Below, piece after piece: positions 21,380-31,540 of a stretch of 64,000 nucleotides of DNA. The DNA comes from Antennarius striatus. Lineage: Eukaryota; Chordata; Actinopteri; Lophiiformes; Antennariidae. Position 1 is the stretch's first letter; each line of letters begins with the position of its first letter. Location of the stretch: positions 18,839,501-18,903,500 of the forward strand of contig NC_090787.1 of NCBI RefSeq assembly GCF_040054535.1, read 5' to 3'. The position numbers were made by a program, and so were the translations under genes. The notes under the pieces are model-generated. The model was not told where the DNA came from. It did no database searches and was given only the letters and a program-made list of their open reading frames with translations.

Positions 21380-22103
21380 TGAAAAGGTGAAAGAGCACCC
21401 ACACCTGAAAGGGGCATTAAAAACGTGTGGATATCCTGACTGGACCTTCGTGAAAGCTCACACAAGATCCAGAAAGGAGAACAACCCAGTGAGGATGGAA
21501 GAAAGAAGAGCAAGAGCAATGGTATAGTGATCCCGTATGTGTCTGGAGTGTCTGAAAAGCTGAGGAGGATCTTTAACAAACACAAGGTCCCTGTGTATTT
21601 TAAACCGGGAAACACCCTCTGACAAAGACTAGTCCACCCAAAAGACCCCACACCACACAGTCAGAAGAGCAATCTGGTGTATGCAGTTAAATGCAGCGAG
21701 GAATGCTCAGATGTCTATATAGGGGAAACCAAACAACCACTACACAGACGCATGGCTCAACACAGAAGAGCCAACACATCAGGACAGGACTCAGCAGTCT
21801 TCCTTCACCTCAAGGAAGAGGGACAGTCATTTCAGGACACTGATGTTCAGATCTTGGACAGGGAAGATAAATGGTTTGAGAGAGGAGTGAAAGAGGCCAT
21901 CCACGTCAAAGTGGAGAAGCCATCTCTGAATAGAGGCGGTGGTCTGCGACATCACCTTTTTCCCATTTATAATCATGTCCTTTCGAAACTCCCAAAAAGA
22001 TTGTCTCAGCGGATTGACCCAGGTGATGGGTTTCATGCTAATGACCCTCATTAGCATATAGAGGTGTAACTCACATCTCAACGACCCCCTTTGACACCCC
22101 CAC
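21380..22103 (+). mobile_element. Penelope-like element, 3' fragment, inserted in minisatellite
   Basis: It contains the end of the reverse transcriptase linker (PYVSGVSEKLRRIFNKH near 21530-21590) and the complete GIY-YIG-type domain, and ends CCTTTGACACCCCC at 22103. TAGTTAGTT minisatellite units stand on both sides, so it inserted into that array. Confidence 0.8.
21677..22054 (+). CDS. GIY-YIG endonuclease domain of a Penelope-like element
   Basis: A 125-codon frame: VYAVKCSEECSDVYIGETK carries the YIG half of the GIY-YIG motif (the first half is represented by LVYAVKC), followed by PLHRRMAQHRRANTSGQDS with the catalytic Arg region, then HLKEEGQSF, DREDKWFERGVKEAI and a basic C-terminal tail. 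In Penelope-like elements this domain cuts target DNA and is fused behind the reverse transcriptase. Upstream frames toward 21500 are broken by a stop (PGNTL*), so the full polyprotein is not made. Confidence 0.8.
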   Translation: MYAVKCSEECSDVYIGETKQPLHRRMAQHRRANTSGQDSAVFLHLKEEGQSFQDTDVQILDREDKWFERGVKEAIHVKVEKPSLNRGGGLRHHLFPIYNHVLSKLPKRLSQRIDPGDGFHANDPH

Positions 22104-22140
22104 CTAGTTAGATTAAAATCTAGTTAGTTCAAAACCTAGT
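22104..22140. repeat. TAGTTAGTT minisatellite, right part
   Basis: CTAGTTAGATTAAAATCTAG and further units matching 20965-21246. Confidence 0.8.
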
Positions 22141-22413
22141 TCTACAGAGCGCTGTAAACAGCCCAGGTGTGGCTCCACTGCAGACATCCAGCCTGGCTCC
22201 ATACACTAGTGGTTCCTTCAGTAACCAGAACAGAGAGTCAGAGCTTTTTCCTGGACTGTTTTTAAGTAGGACCCATGACTTAAAAACACTATGATAGAAA
22301 CGAGGCAAACCATTTAACTTTAGAAATTTAGAATCCATTAAAAACAGTGCAGCATCCAGCCACAAGTTACTCACACATCTGATTATGTAGCTGGCTACCT
22401 CTCTCCACGTCAA
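22133..22413 (-). pseudogene. Tx1-like (L1 group) LINE C-terminal scrap (copy a)
   Basis: The minus-strand frame DAALFLMDSKFLKLNGLP...KSSDSLFWLLKEPLVYGA is the same protein region as 24030-24260 in the neighbouring copy. No stop within 94 codons, but both ends are truncated. Confidence 0.75.
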
Positions 22414-22654
22414 GAAGAAGAAGAAGAATTTTTATTTTTATAAAAACACTAATCACACTCAATTATTTTAAATTTTTACATAATATGAAAGTGCTAAAGT
22501 GCTTCAAAGTACAAAAATCATAAATAAAAATAAATAAAAGTAATACAATTTAAAAATCAGTGCATTACATCAAGAAATTTGCAAATGTAAGTTGATTATT
22601 AACTAATGTGCATAGGATATTTTTGTGGCACCAGATGTTTTTAAAACTGTCCAA

Positions 22655-23699
22655 TAGGGTTGAGCCGAGTACTCGTTTCAGACGAGTATCCGGTACGAGT
22701 AAAACTTGTCAATGGTCGTGCTGGTTCATTTATTCATTTATTTTCCTAACTGCTTCATCCGCTTGCGCGGGTCACGGGGAACTGGAGCCTATCCCAGCTA
22801 GCATAGCTCAAGGAAAATCCTCAGAACTGACCGTCTTCACGCCAGTCACACACAGCGCCCGCCCTTCCCTACAGAGGCACTTACAGGGACACTGCCCCAC
22901 ACGCACACACAGACATTGACTGATCTCTCTGTGCGTGGCTTCACTGGAACTCATTTTGCTCTTCTTAGGTTTTCTTCTGCTTGCCTCTATTTCGGTCTAT
23001 TTAAGGTTACTTGGTGAACTTGTTTGTTTTGTTTTGTTGCACGTACGCGGTGCGTTTAACCAATCATCTGAAAATTGCTCGTCGCATCACTCTCTGCCTC
23101 CTGTTACATAGTGCACACGCACACACACATGCTCTCTATGTATATCTCTCTGTCTCCCTCACACACCTTAATAATCTTTGTTTAACTTTGTGAGAAAAAA
23201 AATAGCCAGCACATTATGTGGTAAAAATACATAAATAATTGAAAGAAACAGTTTGATCATAAAAATAAAAACATTTAAAATGTAAAAAAAATTAGAAACT
23301 TGTGTTGAATATGACAATTCTTGTTCATGCATACTTTGTAGTTCATAATTTCCTATTGCATGCGTTGTATTCATTAATGCACTTCATGTTCTAAGTTCAT
23401 AAAAAAACTTGTTCAGTAAATAGTTCTCTTACTTTTGTGATCAAAAACATTGATTTGATTCTCAATTTTGAGGCTGTTCTGTAAATAGTTTTAAAATAAA
23501 CAATAAATATAGCAACTCCTGATCAATCCATATCAATTTGTCTTAAAATAATGTACCGATTTATGCCCCACCTATTTCCGGTCAAACTACACCCACTTCT
23601 GGCCGAAGCCTCGCCCATTCCGAGTACAAATACGGATACAGATAATTTAGATGGTTGAACGGAAACAGTTAAAGATAGTGGTGTACTCACTCATCCCTA
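22655..23699. mobile_element. Non-autonomous hAT-type element, 1045 bp
   Basis: The left end TAGGGTTGAGCCGAGTAC and the reverse complement of the right end, TAGGGATGAGTGAGTAC, form an imperfect terminal inverted repeat. The flanking 8-mers (CTGTCCAA left, GTATCCAG right) share five of eight positions, a possible decayed 8-bp target duplication. No transposase is encoded. The Tx1-like coding sequence resumes on the other side. A LINE/SINE tail (GGAGCCTATCCCAGCT at about 22784) is nested inside. Confidence 0.6.
22735..22800 (+). mobile_element. Short retroposon fragment inside the hAT element
   Basis: It contains TTCATTTATTTTCCTAACTG, then GTCACGGGGAACTGGAGCC and TATCCCAGCT, the common fish family-2 SINE/LINE tail in reverse orientation. 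Confidence 0.55.
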
Positions 23700-25188
23700 G
23701 TATCCAGGTACTTTGTTATTTTATGAAAACCAGACTCAACATTGGACAGAGGACTGTCCAGCTCTCCAAACAGGGGACTGATGTGGACCTCCAGGAAAGG
23801 ATCTTTGTTGTCCGGCACTGTTCCTTTACTGTAATCCAGTAAGAGGCTTCTTTCCCTCCCAGAGAGTCTTTGCCTCCACCATTCTAGCACCCACTGAACC
23901 ACCCTGGTGGACTGGATGTTCAGCAGGGAACTCACAGCCTGGGCATCTGCCAACGATAGCTCGGCGTTTTCCACCAGGTCTTGGAGGGTCAGAGTTCTGG
24001 TTCTGCAAAGTGCTGTCAACAGCCCACCGGTGGCCCCACCGCAGACATCTGGCCTGGCTCCATACACTAGTGGTTCATTCAATAACCAGAACAGAGAGTC
24101 AGAGCTTTTTCCTGGACTGCTTTTAAAAAGGGCCCATGACTAAAAAACACCATGATAAAAAGGGGGCAAACCATTTAACTTTAGAAATTTGGAATCAATT
24201 AAAAACAGTGCAGCATGCAGCCCCAAGTTACTCACACGTCTGAAATAGCAGCTGGCCACTTCTGTCCACATCAGATCTGCTGGTCTGGTCAGAAATTTCT
24301 GATGAACTGTAATCTGAACATGGCTGTTCTACTAGCCAGGTGGATGAGGCCCTGTCTCACCCCTCCTCTCTTGATTAAAGCAACACTCCCTGAGGCACCC
24401 GATGTAGCCCATCCCAGAAAAACTCAACAAGTTTAGTCTGGATCCGGGCTAAAAAAACCTGATGGAGGATTCATGCAGGTCAAGCAGCGCCACAGTGGGA
24501 GGCCACCAGGTTTTTGAGGACTAAAACTCTGTAGGACATCCGAGGGAGTAACCATTTCCATTTTTTAAGTTTCCTTTCTATCTTATCAATGACGCCCTCC
24601 CAGTTCTTCCTGGTTGTTGTCTCATTTCCCAGATGCACACCGAGATATTTAAGACCATCGGTCTTCCAACATAACCTTTGAGGAAGAACCGGGAGGCCAA
24701 CATGCCATTCACCTGCAGCAAGGGCTTCGCTTTTGCTCCAGTTCACTGTTGCAGTGGTTAGAACGTTAAATACATTTGTTAAAACAACTAAAACAACAAC
24801 ATCTCTCTGATTTTTTGTAAGAACAATTACATCATCAGTGTAACCAGATAAAATAATGCTCTCCTTAAAACCAGGTAAAACCAAACCGTTGATGCTTTTG
24901 GGGATCTTACAGAGAAAGGGTTCCAGAGAAAGTGCATAGAGCATCCCACACAAAGCACAACCCTGCCAGATGCCCCGGTGCACCCTGAAGGGAGCGCACA
25001 AACTGCCGTTAAACTTCAGTATACTCTCAACTTCACTGTACAACACCGAGATCTTAGCAATAAAACCGGTGCTGAACCCAAACTTCCCCGGTTTTACAGA
25101 GGAAGCTGTGCTCAACAGAGTCAAAAGACTTCTCCTGATCCAATGAAATGAGACCAGTATTAATACCCAATGAGCTGGAAACCTCCAA
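23700..25188 (-). pseudogene. Tx1-like LINE reverse transcriptase and C-terminal region
   Basis: The 24480-25100 part reads GFSTGFIAKISVLYSEVES, RGIWQGCALCGMLYALSLEP (finger/palm block), LSGYTDDVIVL (YTDD where YADD is usual), NWSKSEALA and KYLGVHLGNE, diagnostic of the L1/Tx1 group. Behind a frame break, 24082-23687 continues with EPLVYGARPDVCGGATGG, LSLADAQAVSSLLN and RERSLLLDYSKGTVPD. Upstream the SFDRVEHSFL motif can be read near 25110-25140 in another frame. At least three frameshifts and two stops. Confidence 0.8.
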
Positions 25189-26165
25189 AAATGTAGCCAC
25201 AATAGGGGACAAGCCAGTGTCTTATTGTGCCAGTCCCAAGCCCGGATAAATACAAAAGGTTGTGTCAGGAAGGGCGTCCGACGTAAAACTTGCCAAATCA
25301 AACATGTGAATCAAATCTATGTCTTCCATCGGTTGAGGCTCGGATTAACAACGGTGCTGTTCACCTACAGGGTGCCAGTGGAAATTACACTACTGTTGGT
25401 CGAAGAAGGAGAGGAGGAAAGTGTGTTCGTAGGAAGAGAAAGAAGAGGAACGCCAAGAGTATAGGAGTGAGAGTAGGGACGTTGAATATTGGAACAATGT
25501 CAGGAGTTGGTTGACATGATGCAGAGGAGGAAGGTAGACATACTGTGTGTCCAGGACACCAAGTGGAAAGGTAGCTAGGCTAGAAGTTTAGGAGCAGGGT
25601 TCAAGTTGTTCTATCATGGTGTAGATAGGAAGAGAAATGGAGGAGGAGTTATCTTGAAGGAGGAGTTTGTTAGGAATGTCCCGGAGGTAAAAAGAGTGTC
25701 AGATAGAGTGATGAGTCTGAAGCTAGAAATCGAAGGTGTGATGTTCAATGTTGTTAGTGGGTATGCTCCACAGGTAGGATGTCAGCTGGAGGAGAAGGAG
25801 AAATTCTGGTTGGACTTTGATGAAGTGATGCAGAGCATACCGAGAAGTGAGAGAGTTGTCGTTGGTGCAGACTTCAATGGACATGTTGGTGCAGGAAACA
25901 GGTGATGAGTAGGGGATGGGCAGGTTTGGTATCCAGGAGAGGAATGCAGAAGGACAGATGGTGGTTGACTTTGAAAAAAGGATGGAAATGGCTATAGTGA
26001 ATACTTTGTTCCAGAAGAAGCAGGAACATAGTGTGACCTATAAGAGTGGAGGTAGGAGCACACAGGTAGACTACATCTTTTGTAGACGGTGTAACCTGAA
26101 GGAGATCAGTGACTGCAAAGTAGTGGTAGGCGAGACTGTATCCAAACAGCATTGGATGGTGGTGG
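25189..26165 (+). mobile_element. RTE-type LINE, 5' portion (copy 2)
   Basis: The 5' leader (AAGCCAGTGTCTTATTGTGC near 25210, CCCGGATAAATACA) is collinear with copy 1 (7965-7850). The endonuclease follows and the copy ends after the block equivalent to KQHRMVV. As in copy 1 the 5' end is kept and the reverse transcriptase lost. Confidence 0.8.
25440..26165 (+). pseudogene. RTE LINE endonuclease, frameshifted (copy 2)
   Basis: Frames give SIGVRVGTLNIGTMSG, then after a frameshift near 25500 the FYHGVDRKRNGGGVILKEEF and SGYAPQVGCQLEEKEKFWLD blocks, VVVGADFNGHVGAGN (catalytic Asp/Asn), and after a second shift at 25905 RFGIQERNAEGQM and STQVDYIFCRR. A stop replaces part of the GKGRELVDMMQ region (KW in place of RWKG context). 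Not functional. Confidence 0.8.
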
Positions 26166-26179
26166 ATTGGGTTTGATAG

Positions 26180-26970
26180 TCTCAGACTTTCAAATGAATT
26201 ACAGACTTTTTTGGTTTAGGGCTCAGTTGTAGCGAGGGATTAAAAATATATGCAACTCCACCTCCCCGGCCTGAGACTCGAGGGATCTGATAGTTTAAGT
26301 GACTAGGGAGAGTAGCTTTGTTTAGGGAAAACATACTCATCTTCACTTAGCCAGGTTTCCGTTAAACAGAATTAATCTATATGTTAATTTAATATAATGT
26401 CACTGTTTAGAACAGTTTTTAAAGGCAGGGATCCAATATTCGGGAGACCACATTTTATTTTATTTTTGTATTCTGAAGCTGTTGGAGTCTTGGTTTTGAT
26501 TTTTATTAAGTTTTAATGTACAGTGGCTTTCCTCTGGACTTAATTTTACATGAATTAACTTTAAACAGTCGAGGGACAGACACAGTCTCTATAGTGTATA
26601 CTGTATTTGGCAGTACAATAGGTAACAGTACAGTAGGTGACAGTACAGTGGGTGACCGTTCTAGGAGTGCAGAGACGTGTGTAAGACTGTGACTCTGCAT
26701 CCCGGTCTCAACTCTGGGTCAGGGTTTTGGGTTGGAAATAAACATTGTAAGATTTTTGGACAGGAGAGCAGTGCCATTCCAAGTGAGATGTATGCCGTCT
26801 TTCCTAATGAGACCGGATTTTCTCCAGAAAGACTGCCAATTATCAACAAACTTTATGTCACTAGCAGGACACAACCTAGACAGCCAACAGTTGAGTGAAG
26901 ACGTGTGTGTGTGTGTCCACATAAGGCTATCCTCAGCTTCATAGCGAACACATAACCAGTTACACATAAA
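26180..26970 (-). pseudogene. L2-like LINE ORF1 end and endonuclease start, decayed
   Basis: The frame 26967-26719 ends with [20 protein letters not shown], resembling the last conserved block (W..... L...DG.HP...G) of the esterase-type ORF1 protein of L2/CR1 LINEs. Further down the strand, in broken frames, a GRGGGVA-type block and LNQKSL remnants fit the start of the endonuclease. Multiple stops. The clade assignment is tentative. Confidence 0.45.
26612..26660. repeat. Short tandem repeat, about 17 bp unit
   Basis: Three imperfect units of GGTGACAGTACAGTA. Confidence 0.7.
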
Positions 26971-27284
26971 TTACTAAATCAGAACCATTGTCTGTTTTTT
27001 GGTGAATAAAAGCAGCTCCAGCTTTTCTCAGTGACCTGATAGCTGCATATGTATCCAAAGTGATGACACCGCTCATTAACTAACAGCCTCAGCCTTTATT
27101 TACAGCCTAATAGATATTCACTGTCAACAGTGAACTGGTGACAGTGACTCTGACTCTGACTCTGACTCTAAACCCTGCATGTGGAATAATCTAAGCGGAA
27201 ATCAAAAGGTGAATTTATCACTCATTCCCAGCTTTGTGACAGACAAAGGATGGAGGCGGATATGCACGCACATACAAACAGAAT

Positions 27285-27350
<66 letters not shown>

Positions 27351-27775
27351 TTTTAATCTTATTTACAGTTGTTTATGAGAATGAGTAAAGTACCATTTGA
27401 TACTTCTGTCCTCCTTGTCACATATCTCGTCTCCACTGATATCTGTCCCATGCGTTTTTTTTCTCCAAAACAAATCTCCGCGTTCACCGGCCAGTCTCAT
27501 TTTGTCTACACAATGAGCCACAAGTTACATTCAGCAGAATGAGTAAGCAGCTCCACACTTAGTGTAGAGAAATCAACACTTTCTCATGAAAAGCAAAAGT
27601 GAAAAACATGAGAAAAATAAGAGCAAAATAAATAGGTAGCAAAGTTATTGAAAGTTTAAAAAAGTTCCAGACTATGTCGATCTGTAGCGCGCGTGTTCAT
27701 GGTGCATGTAAACAAAATGCCCGTGAACCCGAGGGGCGAGGGAAGGAGGGAGTGTTGATAGTGAGATGTCTGTAG
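26971..27775. other. Unassigned stretch with GA microsatellite
   Basis: Besides the (GA)n at 27288-27348 and a GACTCT run near 27150, no feature recognised. Confidence 0.5.
27288..27348. repeat. (GA)n microsatellite
   Basis: About 30 GA units. Confidence 0.97.
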
Positions 27776-27905
27776 GTTCTCAGTTATCCAGGTCATGGTT
27801 ATCCAAAGCTGTTTAAATCAATCCACCGGACTTAGACGTTTCACCTCTCATCCAAGAGGCTTCTTCAAGAGAGCTCAGAGGCATGCTGATTAACACGGAG
27901 TGTTT
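27776..27905 (-). mobile_element. Penelope-like element 3' tail fragment
   Basis: On the minus strand it carries CTTGGATGAGAGGTGAAACG followed by the CCATGACCTGGATAACTGAG end, matching 14346-14460. Only the tail is left. Confidence 0.7.
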
Positions 27906-28377
27906 CAGAACGGAAGTGATTTTAACCATATTCATTCAAAGATATTGAGCACCACGGATCACTTTGTGGCAAGACATTTCAAATACAGTGTAGTTGATAT
28001 TTGACAGCTGATATTTCAAATACAGTGTAGTTGATATCTGACTCTGTCTTTGACTTGACTTTGAATGACATCAAGTAAAAAAAGCATAATATAGGACCTT
28101 TAAGTGTCACGGCTTGAGCACGACTGGCACGGGGAACCCAAAAGCATGACAGACAAACGGCCAGGTTAGGAGTCTCAGTGCAGGTTTAATAACGCAGGCA
28201 GAGGTCAGGTTCCAAATAATCAGTCTGATAGGCAGAGGTATCCAAAAACGACAGGCAAAAGGTAGAGTCCAGAATCCAGCAGGGTCAGGCACGAAACAAT
28301 CAACAAACCAGGCAGACAAACCCGATGAGGAGCAGACAACAGAATGGGTCGAGAGAGCAGACGGGATTCATATACGG

Positions 28378-29729
28378 TAGTGATGTGATGCTGGGGATCG
28401 AAGCTCCGAAGCGTGTGCCGAACAGGAGAGGGGCGTTCCCGCAAAGCGCATATCGAGGCTTTCTTCATCGATGGGAGGAACGTCCGAAGCCTCGCTGCTG
28501 GTGAGGCTTCGGACGTATCTACGCTCCCATCTAGGGAACACCCCGCCACGCGGCCTATACCACGTGACTGATTCGGCAAGTGACACGGCCTCCAACAGCA
28601 ATATTAAGCGATCACACTCCATTCAGAATGTGGTTGTTTGGTGGAGAGTTGTGGTTAGATAGTTTGGAGACAGTAATTTAGATAGCGTTATATATATTCT
28701 GGTGTACATAGGTATAGAGATTCAGGAAATGGAACCTGCCCCAGTGGAGAAAATGTTGTTTCTAAATAAAAACCAATGATGTCACCAAGTATAATCACTG
28801 GCTATACCTCAAGGTTACAAAAATACAATCACTGTCCCAACCCCAACCACCCTCCCCTCACTGTACATGTTTATTTGGACATGAGGAAAAAGAAGATAAT
28901 CACTTTCCATAGTGCTGGTGTATGTGTAATACAAACAAGAAAACCTTGGTTTGGGAACACTGTTTGGGAACAAATCTGAATTCGACCAAAAAATGTGGAA
29001 CTTTTGTTGTCTTAGAAGTCAAACAAAATTTGGAAGTTGAACGCAAAACAAACGCCTTTTTCTCGCCACCAGGTGTGCGAAAAGTCTAGAGAAAATGTGA
29101 CGATAATGTGCTTTTTATTTTAGTTTACTGTATTCAATAATTTTCCACTTAATTTGCGTTCCATTGCCTATGGTACGAGTTACGGTACCGGAAACTTCGG
29201 TCCCAAAGACGACGATAACTTGCATCTTGGGCTAACCAGATTTCTTTCTCATGTTTGCTTCTTTTACATTTCTTTGATGTTTCAATACTATACAATTTGA
29301 TATATAAATGACATAACATGTTGAAAAGAGGTAATTTTCTAGCCTTGGTCTTGGAATGGATTAAGACCATTTAAATAATTTGAAATGGGAAAATTGTATT
29401 TGGAATTCAAACAAATCGCTATTCGAATAGCCTTCCGGAACAAATTGTGCTCGGAAACCGAGGTTTGCCTGTATATATTATATACTGTATATATATATTA
29501 TATTATAATCACTAAACTATACAGTTTTGCATACTTCTTTATTTTTCTGACAGTTTTATTAACAGGCTTTCTGCAAAATGTCCACACTTCAAACTCATGC
29601 CAACTGATATTTTACCATCCAGCAGATATCGTACTAGAGCAAATGAAGCCTCATGAAGCTCCGAACCACCGTGAACCGATTTGGATGAAAGGCTTCAATG
29701 CTTCATGGGGCTTCATCTCCCCATCACTA
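28378..29729. mobile_element. Non-autonomous hAT-type DNA transposon, 1352 bp
   Basis: The ends TAGTGATG...CATCACTA form a perfect 8-bp terminal inverted repeat, and ATATACGG flanks both sides exactly (28370-28377 and 29730-29737), the 8-bp target duplication expected for hAT elements. A strong hairpin with 14-bp perfect arms lies at 28480-28516. None of the frames inside resembles a hAT transposase, so it must have been moved by an enzyme encoded elsewhere. Confidence 0.88.
28470..28531. repeat. Stem-loop inside hAT element
   Basis: ACGTCCGAAGCCTC (28480-28493) pairs perfectly with GAGGCTTCGGACGT (28503-28516) around a 9-base loop; an outer arm GATGGGAG/CTCCCATC extends it after small bulges. 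Confidence 0.9.
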
Positions 29730-30175
29730 ATATACGGTCACCAAAGCAGGCAGGATTCGAAGGCTGGAGAGTCAGGGAGTCACTAAACAATCTGGCAGAG
29801 TACTGAGGGCTGAGCTGGGTATATGTAGTGTGGAGACACATTAGGGAGTGGCTGCAGGTGTGTGGAGAGACAGCAGGTGCAGGGAATGAACTGATAGAAG
29901 ATGAGACAGGATCTGGAATGATATGAGTTGTTAGTGGCAGGAAAACAAACAGGAAAATCATAAGACAGAGACGTCACATTAAGTTTTATTTGAGGTGTGT
30001 TACAGCTGCTTTTATTAAGTGTCTGAATTGGATGGGGTGTTGATAAAGAATTCAATCTATCTCTAAATTTAATGTTAATAAATTTTCTTTCAAATCAAAT
30101 TTTTATTTTTATTTATTTAATTTTGTTTGAAGTGCACCACACACATGCATGTGTGTGTATACATTGGGATTAGAT

Positions 30176-30290
30176 TTTATGTTAGGATTCGGGTTAAGAG
30201 TTAGGATTAAGTTAGGGGTAGGGTTAAAGTTAGGGGTTAGGGTTCAGCTTTAGGGGTTAGGGTTAGGATTATAATTAGGGGAGACCCCTG
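30176..30290. repeat. Degenerate interstitial telomere-like repeats
   Basis: TTAGGG-type units with insertions and changes (GGGTTAGGGTTCAG, GGGGTTAGGGTTAGGATT). About a dozen recognisable units. Confidence 0.85.
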
Positions 30291-30298
30291 AAGCCCCT

Positions 30299-30400
30299 GG
30301 TCTAATTTGGCCATTTTTTGGTACCTTTGAATTTTGTCTCTAAATACCAAATGGCAAAAATGTTTAACATAACAGAACAACTTCATCTATATGGAGAGCC
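30299..30400. repeat. Interspersed repeat family D
   Basis: GGCCATTTTTTGGTACCTTT, then TTTGTCTCTAAATA and ACAACTTCATCTATATGGAG. The same order occurs at 59785-59910. Confidence 0.75.
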
Positions 30401-31402
30401 AGTGGAGATCTGAACCTGTTGCTGCTCACGTTAGCACCACTGGGTTTGGTGTTAGGAACATAACTCATTGATATGTTATTCTCTTCTCTTTCTGCCTCTT
30501 GCAGCTCAGTGCCACATCTGTGTGGTTTGGTGGAAACTCCAGTCAGATTGCTGCTTGACGAGGACACCTATATGAGGAAAACGAGCCCTTTGGAATGGAA
30601 GCCAATGACCTGTGAGAAGAGAACTAGTACAGAAGCTTGATTAAAATGGGGTAAGTTTAGAAGAGGAGACGGCATGCTGCCAGCAGCTGCAGGAACTGTT
30701 GGCATTATCTGTTAACCTGATCTCTACAACACAATGATGACTGTTAGGTAACCTGTGTACAGAGATGAGGGGAAACGTGATGGAAACAGACAGTGGCTCA
30801 GATAAACAGCAGTGTATTAATGACAAAACTACACACTAGAAATGTAAGGTTAGACACTTTGATGAACATGAAGGATTTTTTTGGTGATGGTCAATGCCAA
30901 CGCTCCAGTGTAGTTCAGAATTTTTTTGCTGTTGTGCATTGGTTTAAAAGGTCCTGTGCAATGTAACAAGAAAGTCTCCACAATCCTGTTGTTCTGCGAT
31001 GCAGCCTTCAAGGTATTTTCCCAGTGTTTCTGAAGGTAGCTTCTGTTGAAGTCATGTTTTATTAATGTAAAAATTACAACTAAAACAAGGCAGTCAGAGT
31101 GCAACATCCCGCGACACCCCTGAATTCAACATTTTACTCTGACCTACATATTTTTTGTGCCTCTGGCTTCCTGAAAATGTTGCTTTTTGTTTTCTGATTA
31201 TATATCATCCGGTTTCAGAGATGTGCACCTTAAAAGGTATACAGTGCGCTGTCGTTCCTTGCGGTTAATGCATCCCAGGAACCACACCCCAGATAGCCCG
31301 CCACATATTTGCCACGAATCCGTGAACCGGGCCTGGAACGGAGTCCAGTTGCACAACGCGACGGACCCGGAGCAGGCAAGGCCCGCGGACCCAAACCAGA
31401 TC
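30401..31402. other. Unassigned stretch
   Basis: No gene or repeat recognised. Confidence 0.45.
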
Positions 31403-31540
31403 AGGCGCGGAGCCAAACCGGATCCATTCATAAAGCAGCTGACCCGGATCGGACCCGTTCCAGAACCGTTCATGAAGCGGCTGACCCGGCACGGACCCGT
31501 TACGGAGCCGTTCATGAAGCGCTTCGTCTGGCCCAGATCC
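31403..31540. repeat. GC-rich minisatellite, about 42-bp unit
   Basis: Nearly three copies of a unit beginning CCGTTCATGAAGCGGCTGAC and ending CGGACCCGTT. It is CpG-rich in an AT-rich neighbourhood, and repeat-encoded frames stay open on both strands. No protein family recognised. Confidence 0.8.

Larger units (their letters stand above)
22414..25188 (-). mobile_element. Tx1-like (L1 group) LINE (copy b) with nested hAT
   Basis: The minus strand holds reverse transcriptase (25188-24480), the C-terminal region (24480-23700) and, after a hAT insertion, the last coding part and 3' UTR (22654-22414) ending in a CTT-rich tail. Reading frames break several times. The 5' side is cut where the RTE copy at 25189 begins. 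Confidence 0.75.
28105..29978. mobile_element. Solo LTR (514 bp) interrupted by hAT, TSD TTAAG
   Basis: It starts TGTCACGG and ends GACGTCACA, with TTAAG on both sides (28100-28104 and 29979-29983), a perfect 5-bp target duplication. Subtracting the nested hAT (28378-29729) and its duplicated 8-mer leaves about 506-514 bp. No retroviral coding sequence is present. The type of LTR element cannot be told from this piece. Confidence 0.8.
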
